This document shows positions 53,284 through 61,508 of a DNA stretch of 64,000 nucleotides, piece after piece. The notes below the pieces were generated by a model that was not told the origin of the DNA, did no database searches, and was given only the letters and a program-made list of their open reading frames with translations. A program made the translations under genes and the position numbers. Every line of letters starts with the position of its first letter. Positions within the stretch are counted from its first letter, which is position 1. The stretch comes from Deltaproteobacteria bacterium (lineage in GTDB: Bacteria > Myxococcota_A > UBA9160 > SZUA-336), in NCBI GenBank assembly GCA_029261895.1, contig JAJDAK010000100.1:23174-87173 (forward strand), written 5' to 3'.

Positions 53284-53704
53284 CGGTGAGTACCGGGCAT
53301 TCCGCAGTCCGGAGCGTGCGCTCCGCAACACTTCCGATGATGACGTGCTTCAAGCCGGAGAGACCGCGGGTTCCCATTACAATGAGATCCGCACCGAGTT
53401 TCCGTGCAGTGTCGACGATGGCGCGATCTGGCGCCCCCTCACAGATATGTGTGTTCACCTTCAAACCGGCATCGCGAATCTTCGACGCCAAAGACTCAAG
53501 CCGTTCATTGGCGCTATTGCGCATCTGATTGTGAATATCGTCGAAGTCAATGACCACACCGTAGCTGGCGATCGGTATGGGTACCTGCAGGACATGAATG
53601 AGGTCGACCGAGGAGCCCAACGCTTTCGCGAGCTCTTTCGCGTGGTTACATGCGGCTTCCGCCTCATCTGAAAAATCGGTGGGTACAAGGATGTGTTTGA
53701 ACAT
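53267..53704 (-). CDS. Universal stress protein (single UspA domain)
   Basis: 145 residues from ATG 53704 (GGAG eight bases upstream); residues ahead of it in the longer frame are not part of the domain. FKHILVPTDFSDEAEAACNHA is the family start (cited at residues 2-22), and GTRGLSGLKHVIIGSVAE the intact ATP-binding GxxG-x9-GS motif, so it should bind ATP. Small cytoplasmic dimers of this type act in starvation and hypoxia survival. It has its own sigma-54 promoter, lying in the 3' end of the cardiolipin synthase-like gene. Confidence 0.94.
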   Translation of the reverse strand: MFKHILVPTDFSDEAEAACNHAKELAKALGSSVDLIHVLQVPIPIASYGVVIDFDDIHNQMRNSANERLESLASKIRDAGLKVNTHICEGAPDRAIVDTARKLGADLIVMGTRGLSGLKHVIIGSVAERTLRTAECPVLTVKAAA

Positions 53705-53740
53705 GGCCTGCTCTCCTACTATGGGTGTGTTCATTGGTAG

Positions 53741-53756
53741 TGCATGTTTCGTGCCT
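53741..53756 (-). promoter_or_regulatory. Sigma-54 promoter of the single-domain USP gene
   Basis: Leftward the site reads AGGCACGAAACATGCA: GGCACG at -24 and TGCA at -12 with GG/GC 10 bases apart. It overlaps the last bases of the upstream phospholipase D-like gene. Predicted transcript start near 53730, leader about 26 bases. Confidence 0.72.
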
Positions 53757-54954
53757 AAAGTAGGGACACGAGCAAGGCCGCGATTCGATCGATAAAGCGT
53801 TCCCAAAGCGAACGATCGTCCAAGAACTTCTGGTCGATACGTTGGGCACCTTGAAGCTGTGTGGCGAAATGTTCCGACAGCTCAGATGCGATCTCCGGAT
53901 CTTCAATGATTAGGTTGATCTCGTAATTGTGACGAAAGCTTTGCCGGTCGAGATTTGAGGTACCGACGATGGCCCAGCGTCGGTCAAACACACTGACTTT
54001 GGCGTGCATCATACCCCGTTCAAATTCATAGATTTCGATTCCACGATCGATCAAAACAGGAAGCGTCGAGCGGAGCGCGCGGCGCAGCATGACGTGATCT
54101 GTGATTCCGGCGAGCAGGAGTTGCACCCGAGGATTCTTCTGCTTGGTTCGGTTCAACGCAGCCATAAGCTTGTTACCCGGCGCAAAGTAGGGGCTCGCAA
54201 GGTCAATGCTCTGCTCGCAACCTTCAAGTGCAGAGATCAATACATCGCGCATGCGACGCCTTTGATACGTGGGACCATCACTAAGTAAGGCGCAGCGGGA
54301 CGAGCCGCATGGGGGCGGAACGTCACGTAGAAATTCATGCCACGGTAGCGACTTCGCACCCGCCCGCGACCAGCTTTCAAGAAACGCGGCTTGAAGATCG
54401 CGAACAATCGGTCCTTGGATTTTCAGGTGGGTATCATGCCAATGCGGCTGACCGTTCGCATCTAACGCGGTGTATTCGTTGCCAATGTTCAGTCCGCCCA
54501 TGAACCCGGTACGCCCATCGACAACGAGTATCTTGCGGTGGTCGCGGCGACGCGGTGAATACTGTTTGATCGGGCGAAGTAATGGGTTGAACGCGATGAC
54601 TTCCCCGCCAGCGTCCCGCAACCTTTGCAGCTTGGCTTGATTGATTCCTCGCGAACCAAAACTATCGTAGAGCAGCCGTATCTCAACACCTTGGGAAGCA
54701 CGTTCCGTTAGTGCATCGAGAAACAACTGCCCGGTTTTGTCGGTACGAAAAATATAGGTTTCGAGGTGGATATGTCGTGCGGCGCCTCGAATGGTCTGGA
54801 GCATGGCATTGGTTCCGTCGAGGCCGTTTTGAAATAGGTCGATCCGATTGCCGTCGACGTAGCGTAGTTTGCGCGAATGAAGCAGCTCACGTATTGCTTT
54901 CGGCCGGCGTAACAGACCGCGTTTGCGCAGACTCGCACTGAGCGATCGATTCAT
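53755..54954 (-). CDS. Phospholipase D-superfamily protein (cardiolipin synthase-like)
   Basis: 399 residues with two HKD motifs: HRKILVVD (H139, K141, D146) followed by GFMGGLNIG, and HAKVSVFD near residue 315 followed by GTSNLDRQSF. There is no N-terminal membrane pair, so it resembles the ClsB/YbhO branch rather than ClsA. Such enzymes join two phosphatidyl units into cardiolipin or exchange headgroups. It starts 6 bases after a SAM methyltransferase gene, suggesting the two form an operon that alters membrane phospholipids under stress (inference). Confidence 0.9.
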   Translation of the reverse strand: MNRSLSASLRKRGLLRRPKAIRELLHSRKLRYVDGNRIDLFQNGLDGTNAMLQTIRGAARHIHLETYIFRTDKTGQLFLDALTERASQGVEIRLLYDSFGSRGINQAKLQRLRDAGGEVIAFNPLLRPIKQYSPRRRDHRKILVVDGRTGFMGGLNIGNEYTALDANGQPHWHDTHLKIQGPIVRDLQAAFLESWSRAGAKSLPWHEFLRDVPPPCGSSRCALLSDGPTYQRRRMRDVLISALEGCEQSIDLASPYFAPGNKLMAALNRTKQKNPRVQLLLAGITDHVMLRRALRSTLPVLIDRGIEIYEFERGMMHAKVSVFDRRWAIVGTSNLDRQSFRHNYEINLIIEDPEIASELSEHFATQLQGAQRIDQKFLDDRSLWERFIDRIAALLVSLL

Positions 54955-54960
54955 AGCGGA

Positions 54961-55587
54961 CTAACGATGCGTTGCGTAGCCGCGGTAGGTTTCGCCGAAG
55001 AGTCGTGGTAGACCTTCGACGCAGAAGCGGTCGAGTTTTTGGATCTTGAAGCCCCCGGATTCGATGATCTGATCCATCTTGCGATTCACGTTGCAGCCAC
55101 ACGCCCAAAATTTCTGAATCGGATTAAAACGATCCTGCCAAGCTGCGACGTTGGGATCATCGCTCCGGCCATGTTCGATGAACATCAATTCGCCCCCCGG
55201 TTTCAAAACTCGATTCGCTTCGCGTAGAGCCGAAACGGGATCTGGAATCGTGCACAATGTCCAAGTGATCGTCACGGAATCGAAACGGTCGCGATCAAAG
55301 GGCAGCACGCCATCGGCCGGAAGATGATGGATTTCCACGGGAAATGCGGCCGCATCAATGCGTTCCTGGACCGTCCGCGGTAGTGCATCCATGGGATCCA
55401 CCGTACTTAATCGCTCGACACCATCCGGATAGTGGGAGAGGTTCAGCCCGGTGCCGAAGCCGATCTCAAGTACGTCGCCGTGTGCGAGTTCGAGCGCGCT
55501 TGCTCGTAGATTCCACATCGGTCGCATCGCGAGTTCGAGCGCGTGCGGAAACACGTGTTGTTCGTAGAGGTCGTAGAGCTTTCCCAT
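54961..55587 (-). CDS. Class I SAM-dependent methyltransferase (phospholipid/METTL7-like)
   Basis: 208 residues. SAM motif I is VLEIGFGTGLNLSHY, followed by the acidic VDPMD, motif II VTITWTLCTIPD and motif III RVLKPGGELMFIEHG. The ending KFWACGCNVNRKMDQIIESGGF is the METTL7/UbiE-like pattern (cited at about 166-188 in part). Members include phosphatidylethanolamine N-methyltransferases and thiol or arsenite methyltransferases; pairing with the cardiolipin synthase-like gene 6 bases downstream favours a lipid. No sigma-54 box was found upstream of it. Confidence 0.85.
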   Translation of the reverse strand: MGKLYDLYEQHVFPHALELAMRPMWNLRASALELAHGDVLEIGFGTGLNLSHYPDGVERLSTVDPMDALPRTVQERIDAAAFPVEIHHLPADGVLPFDRDRFDSVTITWTLCTIPDPVSALREANRVLKPGGELMFIEHGRSDDPNVAAWQDRFNPIQKFWACGCNVNRKMDQIIESGGFKIQKLDRFCVEGLPRLFGETYRGYATHR

Positions 55588-55641
55588 GCGTGCGATTGTA
55601 GCATCGGCGGCTCTGGGAGGAATGGAAGCCGGTGACGAGGA

Positions 55642-55666
55642 GAGCCGCTAAGCGCTCTTGCGGCTC
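55642..55666. terminator. Hairpin across the stop codon of the PEP-CTERM gene
   Basis: GAGCCGC and GCGGCTC form a perfect 7-bp stem with an 11-base loop that itself contains the palindrome AAGCGCTT. The stop codon of the leftward PEP-CTERM gene lies at the stem-loop edge. No T tract follows. It resembles the hairpin at 34772-34806 in position. Confidence 0.35.
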
Positions 55667-56505
55667 CGTGCGCGTAGGGCGACCAACCCAGCCAGTGCGG
55701 CACCGAAAAGTCCCCAGGTACCCGGCTCCGGCACCACGTTTGGGATGGCGTTGGGTGGCGGGTTCAGCGACACGCCATCGATTTGGGCAGAGTTGCTGAA
55801 TAGATCTTCGTTGAAGAAGAGGGTGGTCGACCCATCGACGATATTCCAAAGCGCCACATCGCCATCACGGAATAGATTGCCGCCAAGCGTGGCCGCGGAA
55901 GTCGTCGTGATCAACAACGAGCCGTCGTCCATTGCGTGGATACCGTTGATGTCTTCACCGGTCGCGAACAGATCCTCGTCGAAGTAAAGACTCAGCACGC
56001 CAGCAATCGGATCGTATTGCACGACATCGCCATCTTCCCAAATGAAGCCCAGGGTGTTGTGCCCGGAGCGTGTCGAAAACAGATAGTTGCCGTCCATCGT
56101 CACGCTGAACGCATCGATATCCACATCGACGCCAAAGAAACTCTCGGCCATCACCGTACCCACCACCATGTTGGTGAGTGGGTTGTACTCGATGACATCC
56201 CCATCATTGAACGTAACGCCGCCGAGCTCGGCCAAGGTTGCGGCCGAAAGCAGTAGGTTGCCGTTTGCCAATACGTGAAGCGCATCAACATTTTCGGCAG
56301 CAGTGAAGTTTGCGCCGTCGAAGCTGAGTGTCGAGCTGTTGGAGACGCTGTCGTAGTGGACCGCGTCGTCCGCCTGAAATGTGAGCCCTCCCAGCGTTTC
56401 TTGCGCATTGGTAGAGAGGTAGATGCTGTCGGCGGATGCGGTTGCACCCAGCAGTAGTACCGCTAAACAGCAAGAAAACATCAGGAATTGTTTAGTAAAG
56501 CCCAC
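55648..56505 (-). CDS. PEP-CTERM exported repeat protein
   Basis: 285 residues from a GTG with GGGGAG five bases upstream. It has a signal peptide (cleavage near ASA, residue 26) and a C-terminal PEP-CTERM tripartite tail: VPEPGTWG, a hydrophobic helix, then RARSRKSA. Exosortase is expected to cut there and fix the protein to the cell surface or exopolysaccharide. Between them lie four imperfect repeats of about 55 residues with LGG-x-F-xDGDxVxYxP and NGIHAMDDGSLLxTT-like cores, probably blades of a propeller. No exosortase gene is in the window. A TGGCACG element upstream (56557-56572) is a weak sigma-54 candidate. Confidence 0.88.
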   Translation of the reverse strand: MGFTKQFLMFSCCLAVLLLGATASADSIYLSTNAQETLGGLTFQADDAVHYDSVSNSSTLSFDGANFTAAENVDALHVLANGNLLLSAATLAELGGVTFNDGDVIEYNPLTNMVVGTVMAESFFGVDVDIDAFSVTMDGNYLFSTRSGHNTLGFIWEDGDVVQYDPIAGVLSLYFDEDLFATGEDINGIHAMDDGSLLITTTSAATLGGNLFRDGDVALWNIVDGSTTLFFNEDLFSNSAQIDGVSLNPPPNAIPNVVPEPGTWGLFGAALAGLVALRARSRKSA

Positions 56506-56634
56506 GTTATCTCCCCGAAATCACTCTAAATCCGGGGCTAGATTACCACTCCTAGGGACAAACCGTGCCAAGAAATTGGCCGCGCTCGGATTTGTATAAA
56601 TATTGTAATTACGAGGGTTCAGGGGAGGTCAGGC

Positions 56635-57789
56635 CTATTCCACGTCGATTTCGAGTTTTCGACCATGCTCGAGCTCGTCTTGGCTGCGGATATGGATGAG
56701 TCGTTGGCGCTCGCGTTCGGCGTGGGGCGGGAGCGGGTCGCGGCCGAAAACGGCCGTCTTCGTCAGTGTTTTCTCGCTGCCATCCGACGCGCGGGTGTAG
56801 ACCTCAACGGTGTTCTCTCCGTCGCGAATGGGAATCAGCGCGTAGTAGGTCCCATCGGGCCCGTGTGCCTGTCGGATCGAAGCCTTGCCGGTAGACGCGT
56901 TACGAACTCGTAATGTCTCGATATTCGAAATCTGGACTTCCGCCAACAACCGATCCAGTTGGGCGATGTCCCGCACCGCGGTGAAGCTTCCTTTGGATAC
57001 GGCAGCAATTTTGCGTGGTGCGGTGTCATCATCGTTTGCATCGCGTCCGATTGCGTAGACGTGGATACGTACGTCGCGCTCGCCCAGTTTTTTCGCATAG
57101 CCCACCGCTTTGCGCGTGCTATCGGCAGGATCTTCGCCCGGTACCATCGGTGTGCCATCGGTGAGCATCACGATGTGACGCTGTGCGAACTCGCGCTTCG
57201 TACTTTCCGCGGAGCGGCCTGCAACGACCTCGATGCCCGCCAGACGTAAGCCTGCGCGCATATTGGTTGCGCCCCATGGCCCCGCGCTCAGAATGTTTTC
57301 GAGTGCTCGTTCCACCCGCGCATAGTCTGCGGTCAACGGAGCGTCGACGGTTGCGCTGTCGGCACTTTTCGAAGCGCCCCCCGAAAAGCTCACCAGGCCG
57401 ACGCGCGTCGTCCTCGGGTCGAAGGATTGAATCATCGATCTGACCGCTGCGATTTCGGCTGCGAGAATATTGTCGTCCTTATCTTTCGCCAAACCAAACA
57501 TCGGCCGGGCGCCATCTTGATCGACGTCGAAGCCAGCCCAGTACTTGGTGCTACCGGAGATGTCGATTAAAAAGACGACATCGATCCGTTGCAACTTCCC
57601 TTCATGCGCGAGCGCACGACCGAAAACGAAGCCGAGCTGTTGCTGCTGGACGGATTGTCCAGAGTCGACGAAAGAATCGAGCGTCAGCAAAATTTCTGCC
57701 GCCTGTAGCGATCGAGGAATCAAATTCCCGATCGCAATCCAAGAGATCACCAAAGTCGCGAATACGAAGCGGTGCCGACCCATTGCCAT
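56635..57789 (-). CDS. Exported von Willebrand factor A domain protein
   Basis: 384 residues. N-terminal hydrophobic segment (residues 8-30) ending LQA is a signal peptide. The VWA domain (about 68-275) has the MIDAS motif DISGS (D76, S78, S80), the threonine in GATNMRAG and the aspartate in MLTDGTPM, so it should bind a divalent metal and a protein ligand. The last 100 residues are beta-rich and may be an Ig-like domain. It precedes the PEP-CTERM gene on the same strand, 130 bases apart, but co-transcription is uncertain. ATG 57783 is an alternative start. Confidence 0.85.
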   Translation of the reverse strand: MAMGRHRFVFATLVISWIAIGNLIPRSLQAAEILLTLDSFVDSGQSVQQQQLGFVFGRALAHEGKLQRIDVVFLIDISGSTKYWAGFDVDQDGARPMFGLAKDKDDNILAAEIAAVRSMIQSFDPRTTRVGLVSFSGGASKSADSATVDAPLTADYARVERALENILSAGPWGATNMRAGLRLAGIEVVAGRSAESTKREFAQRHIVMLTDGTPMVPGEDPADSTRKAVGYAKKLGERDVRIHVYAIGRDANDDDTAPRKIAAVSKGSFTAVRDIAQLDRLLAEVQISNIETLRVRNASTGKASIRQAHGPDGTYYALIPIRDGENTVEVYTRASDGSEKTLTKTAVFGRDPLPPHAERERQRLIHIRSQDELEHGRKLEIDVE

Positions 57790-57860
57790 CCTATGTTTCG
57801 AGTCTGAAATCGTTCATGATCGGATCAGAGTCTAGCAGTTGTGAATTGGAGGAAGATTTT

Positions 57861-58601
57861 ATGCGCTTGCGTCAAATCGCGTTGGTGGCGAGAGATCTGG
57901 ATTCAGTCCAATCCCAGCTTCAGTATGTCTTGGGTCTGGGCGAACCGTTTCATGATCCCGGTGTGGGGACGTTCGGTCTGAAGAATGCAGTTTTTGCGCT
58001 CGGCGATACCTATCTAGAGGTCGTGTCGCCCAAAGAAAGCGGTACCAGCGCTGAACGCTATTTGAAACGGCGCGGCGGTGATGCCGGCTACATGGCGATC
58101 TTTCAAGCGCAGGATCTACACGCGGTTCGCCAGCGCTTGGAGCGACTTCAGGTTCGCATCGTCTGGGAGATCGCTCTCGAAAACGCCGAGACGCTGCATC
58201 TACATCCCAAAGACATGGGAGGCGTGCTCGTGTCGATCGACGCGATGCAGCCGGTCTCCTCCTGGCGTTGGGCCGGTGCCGACTGGGAATCCCGTCAGCC
58301 CGAAGACCCTTCGCTGCGCATACGTGGCGTGGGTCTCTGCGGTGCAGAGCAGCGTGCACAGGCGGACCGCTGGGCCGCCTTGCTCGATTGCAGGACGGCC
58401 GGTGATCAGATCGCGCTGCATGACTCGGAGATCGATTTCACCGAGAGCCAAGGCGAGGGGCGCATCGACTGCGTCACGCTTAAATGCGACGAGGCCGAAT
58501 CGATTTTGGAGCGTGCCAAGTCGACCGGCCTCGAGCACGATCGTGATTCGTTCCGAATTTGCAGTACGCGGTTTCAGCTGAAGCGCGTAAGAAACTCGTA
58601 G
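57861..58601 (+). CDS. Glyoxalase-like VOC-fold protein
   Basis: 246 residues from ATG 57861, preceded by a strong TGGAGGAAG; a longer frame to 57783 is not needed. Two VOC-type halves are seen: LRQIALVARDLDSVQSQL with LGDTYLEVVSPKESGTSAERY, the pattern of Glyoxalase_3-like proteins, and a weaker second half around IRGVGLCGAEQRAQADRWAAL. Metal ligands are not obvious, so it may be non-metal or bind another ligand. Divergent from the VWA gene and 9 bases from the convergent glycosyltransferase. Substrate unknown. Confidence 0.8.
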   Translation: MRLRQIALVARDLDSVQSQLQYVLGLGEPFHDPGVGTFGLKNAVFALGDTYLEVVSPKESGTSAERYLKRRGGDAGYMAIFQAQDLHAVRQRLERLQVRIVWEIALENAETLHLHPKDMGGVLVSIDAMQPVSSWRWAGADWESRQPEDPSLRIRGVGLCGAEQRAQADRWAALLDCRTAGDQIALHDSEIDFTESQGEGRIDCVTLKCDEAESILERAKSTGLEHDRDSFRICSTRFQLKRVRNS

Positions 58602-58610
58602 CCGAGATCG

Positions 58611-59681
58611 CTAAAGCGCAGACCTGTATGCGGTCTCAAATCGTTCCGCGATATTGGGCCACGAGAGCTGGGTCGCGAACGCGAGCGCCTGCCGCCTGAA
58701 TTGCGTCCGTGTGATGGGATCGCGGATCCATTCGTCGAGCGTACGTGCGAGCGCGGCGGGATCGTTTGGCGGCACCAATCGTGCCGCACCATCGATGGCG
58801 GCATCGGGCAATCCGCCCACATCGCTGGCGATGCAGGCGAGCCCATAGGCTTGGAACTCCTGCAGAATCCCCGGGAAGTTTTCCGCCAAAGAGGGGACGA
58901 CGCCGATCGCAGCCCGAGACAATAGATCCGCTTTCTCTGCGCCGTAAATACCGCCCGGCAATTCAATACGATCCGTGTAGGCGCTTTCTGCCGCTTGTTT
59001 GCGCAATGCCGCTTCGTCACGACCCAGGCCACCCACAACGAGTTTCCAATCGGGATGTTCAGCGGCAATGCGCGAGAACGCATCGATGATGATGTGAGCA
59101 CCTTTGATCGGAACAAAGCGCCCGATCATCACGATCACGTTGTCGCGCTCATCACGGAGTGGCACCTCAGCGGGTCGCACGCCGGTCGGAATCACCTGTG
59201 TGGTTTCGGCATTCGCGCCCGCAGCGATCGCGCGATCGCGACTCCAATGTGTGGAAACGATGAGCCGATCGGCGACACGTAAACCAAGGCGTGCTCTGCG
59301 TTTGGGATAGTGAGATCGGTTGGAAGTGTAGGGAGATAGGAAAACTTTCGGTGCATCGGCACGAAGTCTTCGGAGTCCGTGCGTTGCAAGAATCACTTCG
59401 CCATGCGGGATGGCGGAATGGAAGTGCACGATATGAGGTTGCACCTGGCGGATGAGTCGGACGAGCGGCGGAATCTGGCGTAACTTCAACTGCCACATGG
59501 GCCAACGATGAACCGTGACCCCAGGGATATCGCCGGGATCATCGCCGGGCACACGACCGATGATGTGCACCTCGTGGCCTCGCTCGGCCAGCGCTTCGGC
59601 ACCCTGTGATACGACGCGCCCTGGGCCACCCGCCCAATTGAGTTTCGAGCCCACCCAAATCAAACGAAGCTTGGCATCCAT
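58611..59681 (-). CDS. Glycosyltransferase family 4
   Basis: 356 residues from ATG 59681, which lies 8 bases after the epimerase stop; a longer frame to 59780 would overlap that gene. GT-B fold: N-domain with WVGSKLNWAGGPGRVVSQGA, C-domain with VVGGLGRDEAALRK and the donor-site E-x7-E block ENFPGILQEFQAYGLACIAS. GT4 enzymes use nucleotide sugars to extend glycans on lipid carriers. It is the downstream gene of a two-gene leftward operon with an epimerase, which may supply its sugar. Confidence 0.9.
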   Translation of the reverse strand: MDAKLRLIWVGSKLNWAGGPGRVVSQGAEALAERGHEVHIIGRVPGDDPGDIPGVTVHRWPMWQLKLRQIPPLVRLIRQVQPHIVHFHSAIPHGEVILATHGLRRLRADAPKVFLSPYTSNRSHYPKRRARLGLRVADRLIVSTHWSRDRAIAAGANAETTQVIPTGVRPAEVPLRDERDNVIVMIGRFVPIKGAHIIIDAFSRIAAEHPDWKLVVGGLGRDEAALRKQAAESAYTDRIELPGGIYGAEKADLLSRAAIGVVPSLAENFPGILQEFQAYGLACIASDVGGLPDAAIDGAARLVPPNDPAALARTLDEWIRDPITRTQFRRQALAFATQLSWPNIAERFETAYRSAL

Positions 59682-59689
59682 CGCAGAAT

Positions 59690-60586
59690 TCAGCTCGCGC
59701 TCGTTTCGTTTCGGCTCTGCGTACGGAGCCATTCCCAGCTTTGTCGCACACCGCTGAGGAATGTGGTTGATGGTGTCCAACCAAAGGTCTGTGACGTGCG
59801 TTGGGTGTCGAGAACGCTTGCACGCGGTGCGCCTATTCGGCCGGGTGTGTGCTTGATCTGCGGTCGGATGCCGGTGACTTCTTCGACCGCATCCACCACG
59901 TCATTCACCGAAATACCGATTCCTGAGCCCGCGTTGAAGATGCCATTCTCGTGCGGCTGCTCGACCATGCTTTCGATTAACGCACAAAAGTCCGCGACGA
60001 AAAGATAGTCGCGTTTTTCTGCGCCATCCCCCCAAATTTCGGTCGGCAGTTGATGCTTCACGTCATGCAGAAGCTTCATCACCAGGCCTTGGCGTTTTTC
60101 AACGCGTTGACCGGGGCCGAATGCATTGCCGCAGCGCGGGATGACTGCGCGTAATCCGGAACTGCGCATGTATGTTTGAATCAGCTGTTCCGCAGCGACT
60201 TTGCCCCAGGCATAGTGACCGGAAGGCGCGACGGGATCCGTTTCACGGTGTGGCTGATCGCCACTATCGCCGTAGACGGTGCCACCGCTCGATGGAAAAA
60301 TCAGCAAAGTCTCGGGTGCGTTGCGCAGACTTTCGAGGATCCGAGTCAATTCACCAAGCTGTACGAGTTCGTCATCGAAATCGCCAAGCTGGGGATTCGT
60401 GGCTGACGCTAAATGTACGATCGTACGATGTGCAGACAGATCAGCCTGATCCGCGATCGTCTGATCTGCCGCGTTTTCGATCAGTGTCAGCGGATAGTCA
60501 CGGTCAGAAAGAAACCGCACCAGGTTTTGACCGATGAAGCCGCCGGCACCGGTGATGAGGATTGGTCTGCTTGCAGAAGAGCTCAC
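59690..60586 (-). CDS. NAD-dependent epimerase/dehydratase (extended SDR)
   Basis: 298 residues from GTG 60586, with AAGGA eight bases upstream; the longer frame to 60742 would run into the opposite gene's promoter. TGAGGFIGQNL is the NAD loop, IFPSSGGTVYGDSG the catalytic serine region, and YAWGK the Y-x3-K pair. LNLG-equivalent IFNAGSGIGISVND is the UDP-galactose 4-epimerase-type nucleotide-sugar motif. It probably converts a nucleotide sugar for the GT4 enzyme encoded 8 bases downstream. 154 bases separate it from the divergent methyltransferase. Confidence 0.9.
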   Translation of the reverse strand: MSSSASRPILITGAGGFIGQNLVRFLSDRDYPLTLIENAADQTIADQADLSAHRTIVHLASATNPQLGDFDDELVQLGELTRILESLRNAPETLLIFPSSGGTVYGDSGDQPHRETDPVAPSGHYAWGKVAAEQLIQTYMRSSGLRAVIPRCGNAFGPGQRVEKRQGLVMKLLHDVKHQLPTEIWGDGAEKRDYLFVADFCALIESMVEQPHENGIFNAGSGIGISVNDVVDAVEEVTGIRPQIKHTPGRIGAPRASVLDTQRTSQTFGWTPSTTFLSGVRQSWEWLRTQSRNETSAS

Positions 60587-60740
60587 GACCGGGTCCTTAA
60601 GTATGGGAGCGCGATTTCGCTGGCGGTCGACATCGGGGGCTAGAGTAGGCCGGCTGGGGCCATCGCGTCCAGCTGCCGCCCGGTTGCTATAATGCGCCCC
60701 ATTCGACCAGCTGAGAACAGAGCCACAAAACGGACGGGAC

Positions 60741-61505
60741 ATGATTCAAATCGATCTGGAGAACGAAGAGGTGATGATAGAGGGGCCTGAGGGGCAAGAG
60801 CGGCATGCGCTGGCCTCTCGGGAGGCCTTCGAGATCATCTCCGATGCTTGGCTGCGCTGCGGCTGGGACAATAAATACGTCTATAGCTTCACGTGGTTAG
60901 GGCGCCCCGTGATTCAGATGCCCGAGGACATGCTGCGGATCCAAGAGGTGATCGCGCGGGTCAAGCCGGATCTGGTGATTGAGACCGGTGTTGCGCATGG
61001 CGGCTCGCTGGTTTTCTACGCATCGCTCTTCAAGGCGATGGGACGCGGGCGTGTGATCGGTATCGACGTTGAGATTCGACCGCATAATCGCGAAGCCATC
61101 GAGTCGCATGAGCTCTTTCCGTACATCACGTTGTTCGAAGGGTCATCGATCGAGCCTTCGATGGTGAAAGAGGTTTCATCTCAGATTCACCCGGGTGAAA
61201 AAGTCTTGGTCATTCTGGATTCAAAACACACGAAGGATCACGTGCTGGCAGAGTTGGAAGCCTATGCACCGATGGTCACCCCAGATTCGTACGTGATTGT
61301 TGAAGACGGCTGCATGGAAATGATGGCAGGAGCACCGCGTACTGAGGCGGATTGGAGCTGGAATAATCCGATCGCGGCCATCGAAGCGTTCGTGGCTTCG
61401 AATCCCGATTTCGCGATCGAGGAGCCCGAGTTCGCGTTCAACGAAGGCAACGTCACCAAGCGCGTGACCTATTGGCCGAAGGGCTATGTTCGGCGCCTAC
61501 GCTAA
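60741..61505 (+). CDS. CmcI-like methyltransferase/hydroxylase (cephalosporin hydroxylase family)
   Basis: 254 residues. The family named for cephalosporin hydroxylase and rhamnosyl O-methyltransferase is shown by LVIETGVAHGGSLVFYASL (SAM motif I), VIGIDVEIRPHNR and VLVILDSKHTKDHVLAEL, with the acidic-rich YVIVEDGCM. Members methylate sugars of surface glycans or glycolipids; the biochemical name reflects one actinomycete relative. First gene of a rightward run with an epimerase (3 bases) and a GT2, which supports a sugar-modifying role. Confidence 0.9.
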   Translation: MIQIDLENEEVMIEGPEGQERHALASREAFEIISDAWLRCGWDNKYVYSFTWLGRPVIQMPEDMLRIQEVIARVKPDLVIETGVAHGGSLVFYASLFKAMGRGRVIGIDVEIRPHNREAIESHELFPYITLFEGSSIEPSMVKEVSSQIHPGEKVLVILDSKHTKDHVLAELEAYAPMVTPDSYVIVEDGCMEMMAGAPRTEADWSWNNPIAAIEAFVASNPDFAIEEPEFAFNEGNVTKRVTYWPKGYVRRLR

Positions 61506-61508
61506 GTC

